Source of the DNA: an uncultured bacterium
Lineage (GTDB): Bacteria > Cyanobacteriota > Vampirovibrionia > Gastranaerophilales > Gastranaerophilaceae
Direction of reading: 5' to 3'
Length of the DNA: 33,086 nt
Assembly: GCA_902798645.1 (NCBI GenBank)
Contig: CADBXV010000012.1
Coordinates: 1 to 33,086 of the forward strand
A program made the position numbers and the translations under genes. Numbering within the stretch: the stretch's first letter is position 1; each line of letters begins with the position of its first letter. The notes beneath the pieces were generated by a model. The model saw only the letters and a program-made list of their open reading frames with translations. It did not search any database and had not been told where the DNA came from. Below, one piece after another: positions 6,596-14,480 of this stretch.

Positions 6596-8470
6596 ATGAC
6601 TAGTCTGGATTATATGAATAACAAGTTTGATGTAATTGTAGTTGGTGCGGGTCATGCCGGTTGCGAAGCTGCTATATCGACTGCGCGTTTGGGATGCAAT
6701 GTTCTTCTTTGTACATTAAATGTTGATAATATTGCACTTCAGCCTTGTAATCCGGCAATCGGAGGGCCTGCAAAATCAACTCTTGTAAGAGAAATTGATG
6801 CTTTAGGCGGTGTAATGGGTGAAGTCGCAGATGCAACTTATCTTCAAATGAAAACGCTTAATTCTTCGAAAGGCCCTGCAGTAAGAGCTTTGAGAGCTCA
6901 GTCTGACAAAAAAGAATACACTCGCTATATGCGTAATATTCTTGAAAATACTGATAACATCTGGATAAAACAAGCTTGTATTACGGATATAAAGGTTAAA
7001 GACGGAGAAATTACAGGTGCGGTTGATGAATACGGTATAGAGTATTCTTGCAGAGCAATAATCCTAACGACAGGAACATCGCTTGAAGGCAGACTTTGGA
7101 TAGGATTAAACAGTTATGACGGAGGAAGGCTTGGAGAACGTGCCGCAATAGGACTTTCACAGTCTTTGAGAGATCATGGAATAAAGACAAAAAAACTAAA
7201 AACCGGTACACCTGCAAGAGTTGATAAAAGAACTGTTGATTATTCAAAGATGACACTTCAACCCGGAGATGATAAATTAAGTTTTTATTCATTTAAACCA
7301 AATCGTCCGGTTAGAAAGCAATATCCTTGTTACTTAACAAGAACAAATGAAGAAACGCATGCAATTATAAGAGCAAATTTGGATAAGTCACCTATGTATC
7401 AAGGGTTGATTCAAGGTGTAGGACCTAGATATTGTCCTTCAATTGAAGATAAGATTGTGCGATTTGCTTCAAATCCTTCTCATCATATTTTTATTGAGCC
7501 GGAAGGATTAAATACTTATGAAGTTTATATACAAGGTTTTTCAACAAGCCTTCCTGCTTGTGTTCAGGTAGAAATGATTCGTTCGCTCCCCGGCTTGGAA
7601 AAGGCTCATATTATAAAGCCTGCATATGCCGTTGAATATGACTATGTTCCTGCAGTTCAGACTTTACATTCACTTATGTCAAAGGATATTAAAGGACTTT
7701 TTTTTGCAGGTCAGATAAACGGTACAAGCGGATATGAAGAAGCTGCAGCTCAAGGGCTTGTTGCCGGTATAAATGCTGTTAATTATATGAACGGTTCAGA
7801 GCCTTTGGAACTTTCAAGAGCCTCTTCTTATACAGGGACTTTAATAGATGATTTGGTAACAAAGGATATTCAGGAACCATACAGAATGTTAACTTCCCGT
7901 TCAGAGTACAGACTTCTTTTAAGACAAGATAATGCTGATGAGAGATTAACAGAACTCGGACATAAAATAGGCTTAATTGATGACGTTCAATATCAAAGAT
8001 TTTTAGACAAACAAGAAAATATAAAGAAAGAGATCTTAAGACTTCAAGAAACGAAACTTCCTGCAACGGAAGGGGTAAATAATGTTTTGGCAAAATATGG
8101 CGAGCATATCGATAACGGTATAAGACTTGCAGAATTATTAAAACGCCCAAATATCAATTATGACGTATTTAGAGAGTTGGATGAAGATACTAAAAACATA
8201 AACTTAACACAAGATGTTACAGATGAAGTTGAAGTTCTTGTAAAATATGACGGGTATATAAAACGGCAAGTTCAACAAGTAGAAACAGCCGAAAAACTGG
8301 AAAAATATAGAATTCCTGAAAATATTGATTATTCAAAAATAACTCATATATCAACCGAAACAAGAGAACAATTGGAAAAAATAAGACCGACAAATTTAGC
8401 GCAAGCCTCACGAATAGGAGGCGTAAAACCGGCGGATATTTCTGTACTTATGGTTATGCTGGGCAAGTAG
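6596..8470 (+). CDS. mnmG: tRNA uridine-5-carboxymethylaminomethyl(34) synthesis enzyme MnmG
   Basis: MnmG (GidA) pairs with the GTPase MnmE to install the cmnm5 group on U34 of tRNAs, using FAD, glycine and methylene-tetrahydrofolate. Seen here: the FAD-binding GAGHAGCEAA motif about 20 residues in, CNPAIGGPAKSTLV (which holds a functional Cys), PRYCPSIEDKIVRF with the second conserved Cys, HIFIEPEGLNTYEVYIQGFS, and the C-terminal helical domain ending RIGGVKPADISVLMVML. Full length (624-625 aa). An upstream TTG at 6581 lies inside the TATAAT region and would be untranscribed, so the ATG at 6596 is chosen. A second in-frame ATG is at 6614. mnmE is not in this window. Confidence 0.96.
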   Translation: MTSLDYMNNKFDVIVVGAGHAGCEAAISTARLGCNVLLCTLNVDNIALQPCNPAIGGPAKSTLVREIDALGGVMGEVADATYLQMKTLNSSKGPAVRALRAQSDKKEYTRYMRNILENTDNIWIKQACITDIKVKDGEITGAVDEYGIEYSCRAIILTTGTSLEGRLWIGLNSYDGGRLGERAAIGLSQSLRDHGIKTKKLKTGTPARVDKRTVDYSKMTLQPGDDKLSFYSFKPNRPVRKQYPCYLTRTNEETHAIIRANLDKSPMYQGLIQGVGPRYCPSIEDKIVRFASNPSHHIFIEPEGLNTYEVYIQGFSTSLPACVQVEMIRSLPGLEKAHIIKPAYAVEYDYVPAVQTLHSLMSKDIKGLFFAGQINGTSGYEEAAAQGLVAGINAVNYMNGSEPLELSRASSYTGTLIDDLVTKDIQEPYRMLTSRSEYRLLLRQDNADERLTELGHKIGLIDDVQYQRFLDKQENIKKEILRLQETKLPATEGVNNVLAKYGEHIDNGIRLAELLKRPNINYDVFRELDEDTKNINLTQDVTDEVEVLVKYDGYIKRQVQQVETAEKLEKYRIPENIDYSKITHISTETREQLEKIRPTNLAQASRIGGVKPADISVLMVMLGK

Positions 8471-8505
8471 AAAATGGAAGAAGCTATTATATAAATCAAT
8501 TTGTG

Positions 8506-8514
8506 TGGTATAAT
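8506..8514 (+). promoter_or_regulatory. Extended -10 promoter of the flavoprotein gene
   Basis: TGTGGTATAAT contains a perfect TATAAT at 8509-8514. The implied start near 8521 leaves a 17-nt leader holding the GGGGGG ribosome binding site. Confidence 0.55.
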
Positions 8515-8537
8515 TTTAGGTATCGGGGGGTTGGTTT

Positions 8538-9764
8538 ATGGATTATGATTATGGGATTGTAGGCGGAGGTCCTGCCGGATATACTGTTGGCATGATGCTT
8601 GCAAAGCAAGGAAAAAGTGTTATTCTTTTCGAAAAAGATAAACTTGGCGGAACTTGTCTTAATAAAGGCTGTATTCCTACAAAATCTTTTTTACATTATT
8701 CTGAGATATATTCAGAATTATGTAAAGCTTCATCTTATGGTATTAATGCAGAAAATATAAACTTGGATTTTTCAAAAATTACGGAAAAGAAAAATCAAAC
8801 AGTAGACAGACTAAGGAAGACCTTAGAGCTTGCAGTAAAAAATTCGGGTGTAAATGTAGTTTATGAGGAGGCTTGTGTTAGGGATAAAAACACAGTTGCA
8901 GCTGCAGGAACAGAATACAAAGTTCAAAAAATTATTATTGCAACGGGGGCAAAACCGAGAGAACTTAAAGGTTTGGAATTTGATGGTGAATTTATACTAA
9001 GTTCTGATGATATTTTAAACTTGCAAACACTTCCTAAATCAATTCTTATAGTCGGTTCAGGTGCAATAGGAATAGAGTGGGCAAGAATTTTGTCGAATTT
9101 TAATGTTGAAGTTTCTGTTGTCGAACTGGCAGAACATCTTATTCCTATTGCTGATATCGAAGTGTCAAAAAGAGTGGAAAGGATTTTTAAACAGAGAAAA
9201 ATACCTTTCTTTTTAAATGATTATATTGAAAAAATAGAAAATAAATCTGTTACTTTAAAAAGCGGAAAAATATTAACACCGGAAAAAATCCTTGTTGCAG
9301 CCGGCAGAGTTCCGGTTTGTCCTAAATGTGATTGTGATTCAATTCTTGGTGATGCCTGCGGAGAAGTTCAGCTTGCGCATTATGCGATACATCAAGCAAA
9401 AGCGGAAGCATTAGGAATTCCTTTTGACAAAAAACTTGTTCCATCAGTTATATACGGAGAGCCTGAGATTGCATGGGTTGGAATGAGAGAACAGGACATG
9501 GATGACACTTATACAAAGGCTATACTTCCAATAACTGCTCTTGGTAAGGCGTGGTGTGATGATTGTACTGACGGATTTATGAAAATTATTTTAAAGAAAG
9601 ATAAAATATGTGGTGCGCACATCGTTTCAAAAGAAGCATCAAGCCTGATACACATATTTTTAACCGCAATACAAAATAATATTTCAATTCAAGATATTAA
9701 AAAGCTCTGTTTTGCACATCCAACATACGCAGAAGGAATTTTTGACTTGATAATTGGACTGTAA
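8538..9764 (+). CDS. Dihydrolipoamide-dehydrogenase-like flavoprotein, shortened and Cys-rich
   Basis: A class I pyridine nucleotide-disulfide oxidoreductase: FAD motif GGGPAG near residues 9-14, redox disulfide C40/C45 in GGTCLNKGCIPTK, NAD-binding GSGAIGIEWARI at 173-184, and the C-terminal dimer-interface AHPTYAE (H394, E399) that completes the lipoamide dehydrogenase active site. At 408 aa it is about 50 residues shorter than the family norm. Much of the loss is between GRVP (256-259) and the FAD-contacting GD (271-272), where the usual ~40 residues are replaced by a short segment holding C261, C264 and C266. A second CxxC is at 340-343. No 2-oxoacid dehydrogenase or glycine cleavage gene lies nearby, so lipoamide as substrate is unproven. 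Confidence 0.85.
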   Translation: MDYDYGIVGGGPAGYTVGMMLAKQGKSVILFEKDKLGGTCLNKGCIPTKSFLHYSEIYSELCKASSYGINAENINLDFSKITEKKNQTVDRLRKTLELAVKNSGVNVVYEEACVRDKNTVAAAGTEYKVQKIIIATGAKPRELKGLEFDGEFILSSDDILNLQTLPKSILIVGSGAIGIEWARILSNFNVEVSVVELAEHLIPIADIEVSKRVERIFKQRKIPFFLNDYIEKIENKSVTLKSGKILTPEKILVAAGRVPVCPKCDCDSILGDACGEVQLAHYAIHQAKAEALGIPFDKKLVPSVIYGEPEIAWVGMREQDMDDTYTKAILPITALGKAWCDDCTDGFMKIILKKDKICGAHIVSKEASSLIHIFLTAIQNNISIQDIKKLCFAHPTYAEGIFDLIIGL

Positions 9765-9960
9765 TATTTGGTGTATATATTACACAAAATATAAACATTT
9801 GTAAAAAAAGACTGAATTTGGGGTAGAAAAAACTTAAAAAAATGTTAGCATGAAATTAATAAGGGCAATGTGGAAAATTTTTATTGTAAAGATTTTGTAA
9901 CAAATAGTCAATTTCGAAGATTGTTCAGTTTTTATATATTGGTAGTGTGAAGGTGAATGC

Positions 9961-11805
9961 GTGAACAACGAACAGATAATGTCAGATAATAATATAATAA
10001 AAACCAACAGCAATTCAGGTGTAACATCACCTATTTCGGCTAAGAGGCTTGTGTCAAAAGTTAATTCTTTGACTTACGGAAACAAGTCAAATTTGCTTAC
10101 GAATCCGCAGTCTAAATCATTTGCGGCAGAAAAAGGCATAACACTGGATTATAAAAGCGTAATTGACGAATTGATAAAGATTTATCCCGTAGAAAATATT
10201 AATGAATTTTATTCAAGAGTGTATGGTGTAATTCAGCAGAATATAGATTCAGGTTATTTTGCAGTCGGTTTATATAAGGAAAAATCAAGTTGTATAAATT
10301 TAAGATTGCAGGACAAATTAGGTAATTTTTATTCAACAAAAGTTTTTATGAAAGATACGGAAAATCCGCTGGTGCAGGTATTTAATACTCAAGAAACGCT
10401 TTTTAAAGAAGACGTATCATTCCTAAAACTTGCTTATTTTAAAAATAATCCGAGTATAATTCTTCCTCTGATATCCGTCAATAAATGCATAGGTGTTATG
10501 ATTGTCGCTGATAATTATGCAAGACAAAATGCTGAATTGTATACTATGATTTCGAATTATGTTGCCTTGATTTCACATAATATGGAATTAATAGAAACAA
10601 GTGATAAACTTGTAAATACCGACAATTTAACTCTGTTATATAATCACAGATGCTTCCAGGAATTATTGGCAGATGAGATGTCCAGAGCGGAAATATCAAA
10701 ACAAAATCTTTCTGTCATAATGCTTGATATTTGTAATATTACAAAAATAAACAGAGATTTGGGACACGCAAAAGGTGATGAAGTTATTAAACTCGTAGCC
10801 GAAAATGTCAGAAAGAACGTCCGAGAAGGTGATATCGCTGCAAGATACGGTGGTGACGAACTTGCGATTATTTTGCCTAATACATCAGTAGAACAAGCAA
10901 AATATGTAGCCGAATATTTAACTTACGCACTTTCGTGTTTCTATATTGATGATGTGGGACCTGTTAAGGTTTCTGTAGGTATTTCATCCTATCCTGAATG
11001 TGCTAATGATAAGGAAAAATTATTGATTCTTGCGGAACAAGCTATGTATATATCAAAGGCAAGAGGATATAAAGACGGTATGTCTGCAATAATAAGTTCA
11101 GCCGATTTTAACTTCTGGGATGATGTAGCGTTAAAGTCATATGCGGAAGTTCTAGGTAAACGCCACGCACAACTTGGTGTAAACTTCGAAGAAGAATTGC
11201 TTGCTAAATTTAATTTTGACCATGAATCAATGTCGTCAAACAGAATTTTTGAAATTGCAACATCACTTGCAGGAGCAATTGATGCAAAAGATCCTTATAC
11301 AAAAGACCACTCAACCTCTGTTTCACGTTATTCGGCAGCTCTTGCAAGAGCTATAAATCTTCCTGAAGAAGAAATCGAACGTATAAGATTAGGTGCATTG
11401 CTTCATGACGTGGGTAAAATAGGGATTCCTGAAACAGTTTTGAAGAAAGAAGGACCTTTATCCGACGAAGAATGGGTAATTATGAAACAACATCCGACAA
11501 TCGGTGCAGAAAAAGTTTTGATGCCGAATGCATCACTCAGAGATTTGATACCTATAGTTAAGTATCACCATGAAAGAATAGACGGAAAAGGTTATCCTGA
11601 AGGACTTTCAAACGGTAATATTCCTCTTGCGGCAAAAATTGTTGCTATCGCAGATACATATCACGCATTAACAAGCGACCGTCCGTACAGAAAAGGTATG
11701 AGTATTGAAAAAGCTGTATCTATACTTGAAGAAGGCGCCGGTTCTCAATGGGATGCAGATTTAGTCCGAACATTTATTTCAATTGCTCCGTCGCTTGGAC
11801 TTTAA
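9961..11805 (+). CDS. GAF-GGDEF-HD-GYP cyclic-di-GMP signalling protein
   Basis: A 614-aa cytoplasmic protein with no membrane segment. After a Ser/Asn-rich start, residues about 60-215 look like a GAF sensor domain. The GGDEF domain follows; its signature is GGDEL (297-301), with an RxxD inhibitory c-di-GMP site five residues before it (REGD). The C-terminal HD-GYP phosphodiesterase domain has HD at 482-483 and HHERIDGKGYP with GYP at 544-546, all intact. It may therefore make and degrade c-di-GMP, or one half may regulate the other; the Leu for Phe in the signature makes cyclase activity less certain. The GTG start is supported by AAGGTG 6 bases upstream. A link to the flagellin and sigma-28 genes in this window is plausible but inferred. 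Confidence 0.92.
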   Translation: MNNEQIMSDNNIIKTNSNSGVTSPISAKRLVSKVNSLTYGNKSNLLTNPQSKSFAAEKGITLDYKSVIDELIKIYPVENINEFYSRVYGVIQQNIDSGYFAVGLYKEKSSCINLRLQDKLGNFYSTKVFMKDTENPLVQVFNTQETLFKEDVSFLKLAYFKNNPSIILPLISVNKCIGVMIVADNYARQNAELYTMISNYVALISHNMELIETSDKLVNTDNLTLLYNHRCFQELLADEMSRAEISKQNLSVIMLDICNITKINRDLGHAKGDEVIKLVAENVRKNVREGDIAARYGGDELAIILPNTSVEQAKYVAEYLTYALSCFYIDDVGPVKVSVGISSYPECANDKEKLLILAEQAMYISKARGYKDGMSAIISSADFNFWDDVALKSYAEVLGKRHAQLGVNFEEELLAKFNFDHESMSSNRIFEIATSLAGAIDAKDPYTKDHSTSVSRYSAALARAINLPEEEIERIRLGALLHDVGKIGIPETVLKKEGPLSDEEWVIMKQHPTIGAEKVLMPNASLRDLIPIVKYHHERIDGKGYPEGLSNGNIPLAAKIVAIADTYHALTSDRPYRKGMSIEKAVSILEEGAGSQWDADLVRTFISIAPSLGL

Positions 11806-11906
11806 TTTTGTAAATTCGTGTTAACATTTCTTAATAAATATAGCAATTATTTCTTCTTGAAATACTTTATATATACATAGAGGATATTTTATAAGGAGAA
11901 ATAATT

Positions 11907-12371
11907 ATGGCAGATCCAACAACAGTAACATCATTAAAGGTATATTATTCAGACGGTGGACAATCAGCATCTAAAACTTTGAAATTTAAAGGAAATTTTG
12001 GTTTCAGCCTTGGCGGAAGACAATATAAAGTTAATGAAGGTCATGTATATGACAGTAACGGTAAACCAGTTCAGGGACTAAAAATGCCCAAAACTATGGC
12101 TTATCAATTTATAGGTATGTCAAATACAGCAGAAGTCGCTTCTAATGCTGCAAGGGATTATACTTACGCGCCAAGTGATATGAAAACGGCAGAAGAGAAG
12201 TTTAGCTATGGCGGAAATAGTGTACTTAGCAGTTTAATAGTTGGTACAGGTGCAACAAAAGGTGTTAAAAACGGATATGCAAACTATCACCAAACGCAAA
12301 CTCAGGATGGTGCTAAACGTAATGAATATTCAACAAATTATCACCACAGAGTTAGTGTATGGCAAGAATAA
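11907..12371 (+). CDS. Unknown 154-aa protein, single-gene transcript
   Basis: Not recognised. It has an excellent ribosome binding site (AAGGAG, 9 bases before the ATG) and a Rho-independent terminator 65 bases after its stop, so it is almost certainly a real monocistronic gene. The protein starts MADPTTVTSLKVYYSDGG, is rich in Gly, Ser, Tyr, Asn and Lys, and has no Cys, no signal peptide and no clear membrane helix. The first 60 residues suggest beta strands (KTLKFKGNFGFSLGGRQYKV), and the rest is polar with an NxYHxx-like ending. A leader of about 100 nt contains an ATACTTTATATATA box (11862-11875) also found upstream of the 56-aa gene. Composition fits a surface or structural protein, but this is a guess. 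Confidence 0.8.
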   Translation: MADPTTVTSLKVYYSDGGQSASKTLKFKGNFGFSLGGRQYKVNEGHVYDSNGKPVQGLKMPKTMAYQFIGMSNTAEVASNAARDYTYAPSDMKTAEEKFSYGGNSVLSSLIVGTGATKGVKNGYANYHQTQTQDGAKRNEYSTNYHHRVSVWQE

Positions 12372-12436
12372 CGTATAGTTAATAGTTTGCATTTTAATGC
12401 ACGAACAAAAATATTATAATATCAGGTATAATTAAG

Positions 12437-12461
12437 GGTGCGTTGTTTTGACGCACCTTTT
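12437..12461 (+). terminator. Rho-independent terminator of the 154-aa gene
   Basis: Perfect 7-bp stem GGTGCGT/ACGCACC, 7-base loop, then TTTT. Confidence 0.85.
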
Positions 12462-12470
12462 GTAATATTA

Positions 12471-12502
12471 TTTACCCCTTTACCCCTTTACCCCTTTACC
12501 CT
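12471..12502. repeat. Four 8-bp tandem repeats (TTTACCCC), G-quadruplex-capable on the minus strand
   Basis: Three exact TTTACCCC units and a fourth ending TTTACCCT. Read on the minus strand this is GGG-TAAA-GGGG-TAAA-GGGG-TAAA-GGGG-TAAA, and the first TAA is the stop codon of map. Four G-tracts with 4-nt loops meet the usual G-quadruplex pattern, which is striking in such AT-rich DNA. Confidence 0.85.
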
Positions 12503-13251
12503 TCCATTAATGTTGTCATTAAAATTGGTTCATCATCCGTTGCAAGGACTGTGTGTTCAAAGTGAGCAGATGGCATCCTGTCTTTAGTAATAACTCCCCA
12601 ATCATCATCTTCTACAAAGACATCATCACAACCTAAATTCAACATAGGCTCAATTGCGATTACGTATCCGGATTTAATAAGTGTGTGGTCTCCAACTCTA
12701 TAGTTAAATAGGAACGGATCTTCGTGCATTTGGTGTCCTACGCCGTGTCCACCGTAGTTGCGGACAATCCCCATTCCATAAGAATTTGCAACATCTTCAA
12801 CTGCGCCGGAGATGTCATCAAGAACATTTCCTGCTCTCATTTTTGATATTCCGGCAAAAAGAGCTTCTTCAGTTGCTTTCATTAGTTTTTGTTTTTCTTC
12901 TGAGATTTTACCTACAGCGTATGACCAAGCACTGTCACCAACCATTCCGCCATAAGTTGCACCTACATCTATGGCAATAATATCGCCTTCTTTAAGGATT
13001 TCTTTTTCGTTGGGGATTCCGTGTACGACTTTTTCGTTTATGGAAGTGCAAATACTTGCCGGAAATCCGTTATAACCTAAAAATGTTGGAATCGCTTTAT
13101 TTTCTTTAATGACTTTCATCGCAATGTTATCAAGTTCTTTTGTAGATATTCCGGGTTCAACAACTTCTCTCATTTTTTTATGAACAAGCGCAACAATGTG
13201 TCCAGCGTGGCGCATGCGTTTAATTTCTTCTCTGGATTTTCTGTTAATCAT
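12496..13251 (-). CDS. map: Type I methionine aminopeptidase
   Basis: Removes the N-terminal Met from nascent proteins in the cytoplasm. The dinuclear metal ligands are all present: D95 (IIAIDVG), D106 (MVGDSAW), H169 (YGGHGVG), E201 (AIEPML) and E232 (HFEHTVL), with the active-site H77 in KVVHGIP. At 251 aa it is the normal length for the short bacterial class without an N-terminal zinc extension. AGAAGG lies about 7 bases before the ATG. It is not next to adk, secY or infA, its usual partners in ribosomal operons. The stop codon lies within the G-rich repeat described at 12471-12502. Confidence 0.96.
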   Translation of the reverse strand: MINRKSREEIKRMRHAGHIVALVHKKMREVVEPGISTKELDNIAMKVIKENKAIPTFLGYNGFPASICTSINEKVVHGIPNEKEILKEGDIIAIDVGATYGGMVGDSAWSYAVGKISEEKQKLMKATEEALFAGISKMRAGNVLDDISGAVEDVANSYGMGIVRNYGGHGVGHQMHEDPFLFNYRVGDHTLIKSGYVIAIEPMLNLGCDDVFVEDDDWGVITKDRMPSAHFEHTVLATDDEPILMTTLMEG

Positions 13252-13368
13252 ACTTTAGCCTTCTTTCTTTAATTATATTTTATCACGATGGTTAAATAAT
13301 AAAAAGGATAATAATAAGAAAGATTGCAGGTTGATAAAAATATGTATTTTGAAAAGATTTCTATGCAC

Positions 13369-13396
13369 TTGACAATGAATATTGATTTGGTAGTAT
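13369..13396 (+). promoter_or_regulatory. Promoter of tRNA-Glu
   Basis: TTGACA (13369-13374), a 16-base spacer and TAGTAT (13391-13396), ending 17 bases before the mature tRNA 5' end. Confidence 0.65.
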
Positions 13397-13413
13397 AGAA
13401 ATTGTCGAGTCAA

Positions 13414-13489
13414 GCCCCCATCGTCTAGAGGCCTAGGACAACACCCTTTCACGGTGTAGACAGCGATTCGAATTCGCTTGGGGGTACCA
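13414..13489 (+). tRNA. tRNA-Glu (TTC anticodon), CCA encoded
   Basis: All arms can be folded. The acceptor GCCCCCA (13414-13420) pairs with TGGGGGT (13479-13485), including a G1-U72 wobble. The D arm lies in TCGTCTAGAGGCCTAGGA, the anticodon stem/loop in CACCCTTTCACGGTG with anticodon TTC, and the T arm contains GATTCGAATT. Discriminator A is followed by genomic CCA (13487-13489). This form is closer to cyanobacterial and plastid tRNA-Glu than to the enterobacterial GTCCCCT form. Confidence 0.95.
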
Positions 13490-13495
13490 TATAAC

Positions 13496-13524
13496 AAAGA
13501 ACACCTTTGGGTGTTCTTTTTTTT
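13496..13524 (+). terminator. Rho-independent terminator of tRNA-Glu
   Basis: Perfect stem AGAACACC/GGTGTTCT (10 bp with flanking A-T pairs), TTTG loop, followed by a run of eight T. Confidence 0.93.
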
Positions 13525-13673
13525 ATATGTAAGAGGACAAAAGATAGGATTTGCCTTTGCTTGAGGGAGGACCTCGTTTGCGAGCAGAGGGTGACTAAAA
13601 AGTTTGGAATTTAAAGACATTCTTCGGCTTACGCCTCAGAAATATGTAATGTAAATTCCCCTCTTTTATTTTT

Positions 13674-13693
13674 GTCAGCTTGGTGAAGCTGAC
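13674..13693. repeat. Perfect palindromic hairpin downstream of the carbonic anhydrase gene
   Basis: GTCAGCTT and AAGCTGAC form an 8-bp stem with a GGTG loop. It lies just past the stop of the minus-strand gene at 13707 but has no T-tract on that strand. The rest of 13525-13706 holds short inverted repeats (CTCG-TTTG-CGAG near 13571) and no gene that I can support. Confidence 0.5.
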
Positions 13694-13706
13694 TTACTTC
13701 TTCTAT

Positions 13707-14294
13707 TTATTTAATTATTGTAACTTCGCCTGTATTATGATCAAAGTGGCATTTTGCTATATATAGTTTATTTGATTCTACAGCATCTTTAATTATTGTT
13801 GAATTATTAAGCAAATATTCTTCAACCCAAAGGGTATGTTTTCTTGCAAACTCGTTATTACAGTCAAATTTCCCAACCCCATCTATAACGGGGTATACTG
13901 ATTTAAGAATTGATTGGAAGTGTTCGGGCATATTTGGGTACTGTTCGTTTGCATATTTCATAACTCCGCAATCGTCGTGCCCTAAAAGGATTAACAGCGG
14001 TACGTGTAACTTCTTAACAGCGTACTCAATGCTCTCTTTTACATTCGGACCTACTGCAATTCCTGCGACTCTAACAACAAAAAGTTCTCCTATTCCGCAA
14101 TCAAAAATAATCTCAGGCACTACTCTTGAATCGGAACAGCTAAGAACGCAAGCATAAGGCTCTTGATAAAGTGCAAGGCTTTGCAGGGTTTTTAAACACA
14201 TATTTTTAGCCGTAGGTTTTCCTGCTATAAAGTTCTTGTTTCCGTTTAATAGTTTGGTTAATTCTTCTTTTGCGATATCAGGAATATTATTCAA
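13707..14294 (-). CDS. Beta-class carbonic anhydrase
   Basis: Interconverts CO2 and bicarbonate using zinc in the cytoplasm. Zinc ligands are C53 (in the CSDSRV motif), H106 and C109 (GHDDCG). The D55-R57 dyad of CSDSR is intact. At 195 aa it has the normal size of the short bacterial beta class. The start is a TTG, chosen because a strong AAGGGAGG lies 5 bases upstream and no ATG in frame fits better. Monocistronic; no carboxylase or bicarbonate transporter is adjacent. In a fermentative organism it would supply bicarbonate for carboxylation. Confidence 0.93.
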   Translation of the reverse strand: MNNIPDIAKEELTKLLNGNKNFIAGKPTAKNMCLKTLQSLALYQEPYACVLSCSDSRVVPEIIFDCGIGELFVVRVAGIAVGPNVKESIEYAVKKLHVPLLILLGHDDCGVMKYANEQYPNMPEHFQSILKSVYPVIDGVGKFDCNNEFARKHTLWVEEYLLNNSTIIKDAVESNKLYIAKCHFDHNTGEVTIIK

Positions 14295-14435
14295 AACAGC
14301 CTCCCTTTTTACTTATATTAACACAAAGTAAGCAGACTGTTTTTATAGTTATGAATATGAAAACGTGAAAAATATTAAATAAATATTGCAGTCTTAAGAA
14401 TAGACACTGTTATTTGTGCAAAAAACTCGAAAATG

Positions 14436-14444
14436 TGATATAAT
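14436..14444 (+). promoter_or_regulatory. Extended -10 promoter of the sugar transferase gene
   Basis: TGATATAAT with a perfect TATAAT at 14439-14444, 36 bases before the ATG, followed by AGGAG as ribosome binding site. Confidence 0.5.
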
Positions 14445-14480
14445 CAGGGAAGTTAAGGTTTTATTTTAGGAGCTTAAAAT

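Noticed and set aside
9841..9960. Sigma-28 promoter for the GGDEF/HD-GYP gene (TAAAGATT near 9888)
   Set aside because: A -35-like string is present, but nothing like GCCGATAA follows at the right spacing.
12471..12502. CRISPR-like array
   Set aside because: The units are 8 bp and directly adjacent with no unique spacers.
13273..13620. Minus-strand open frame of 115 codons across the tRNA region
   Set aside because: It runs antisense through the complete tRNA-Glu and its terminator; the translation is low-complexity and has no ribosome binding site.
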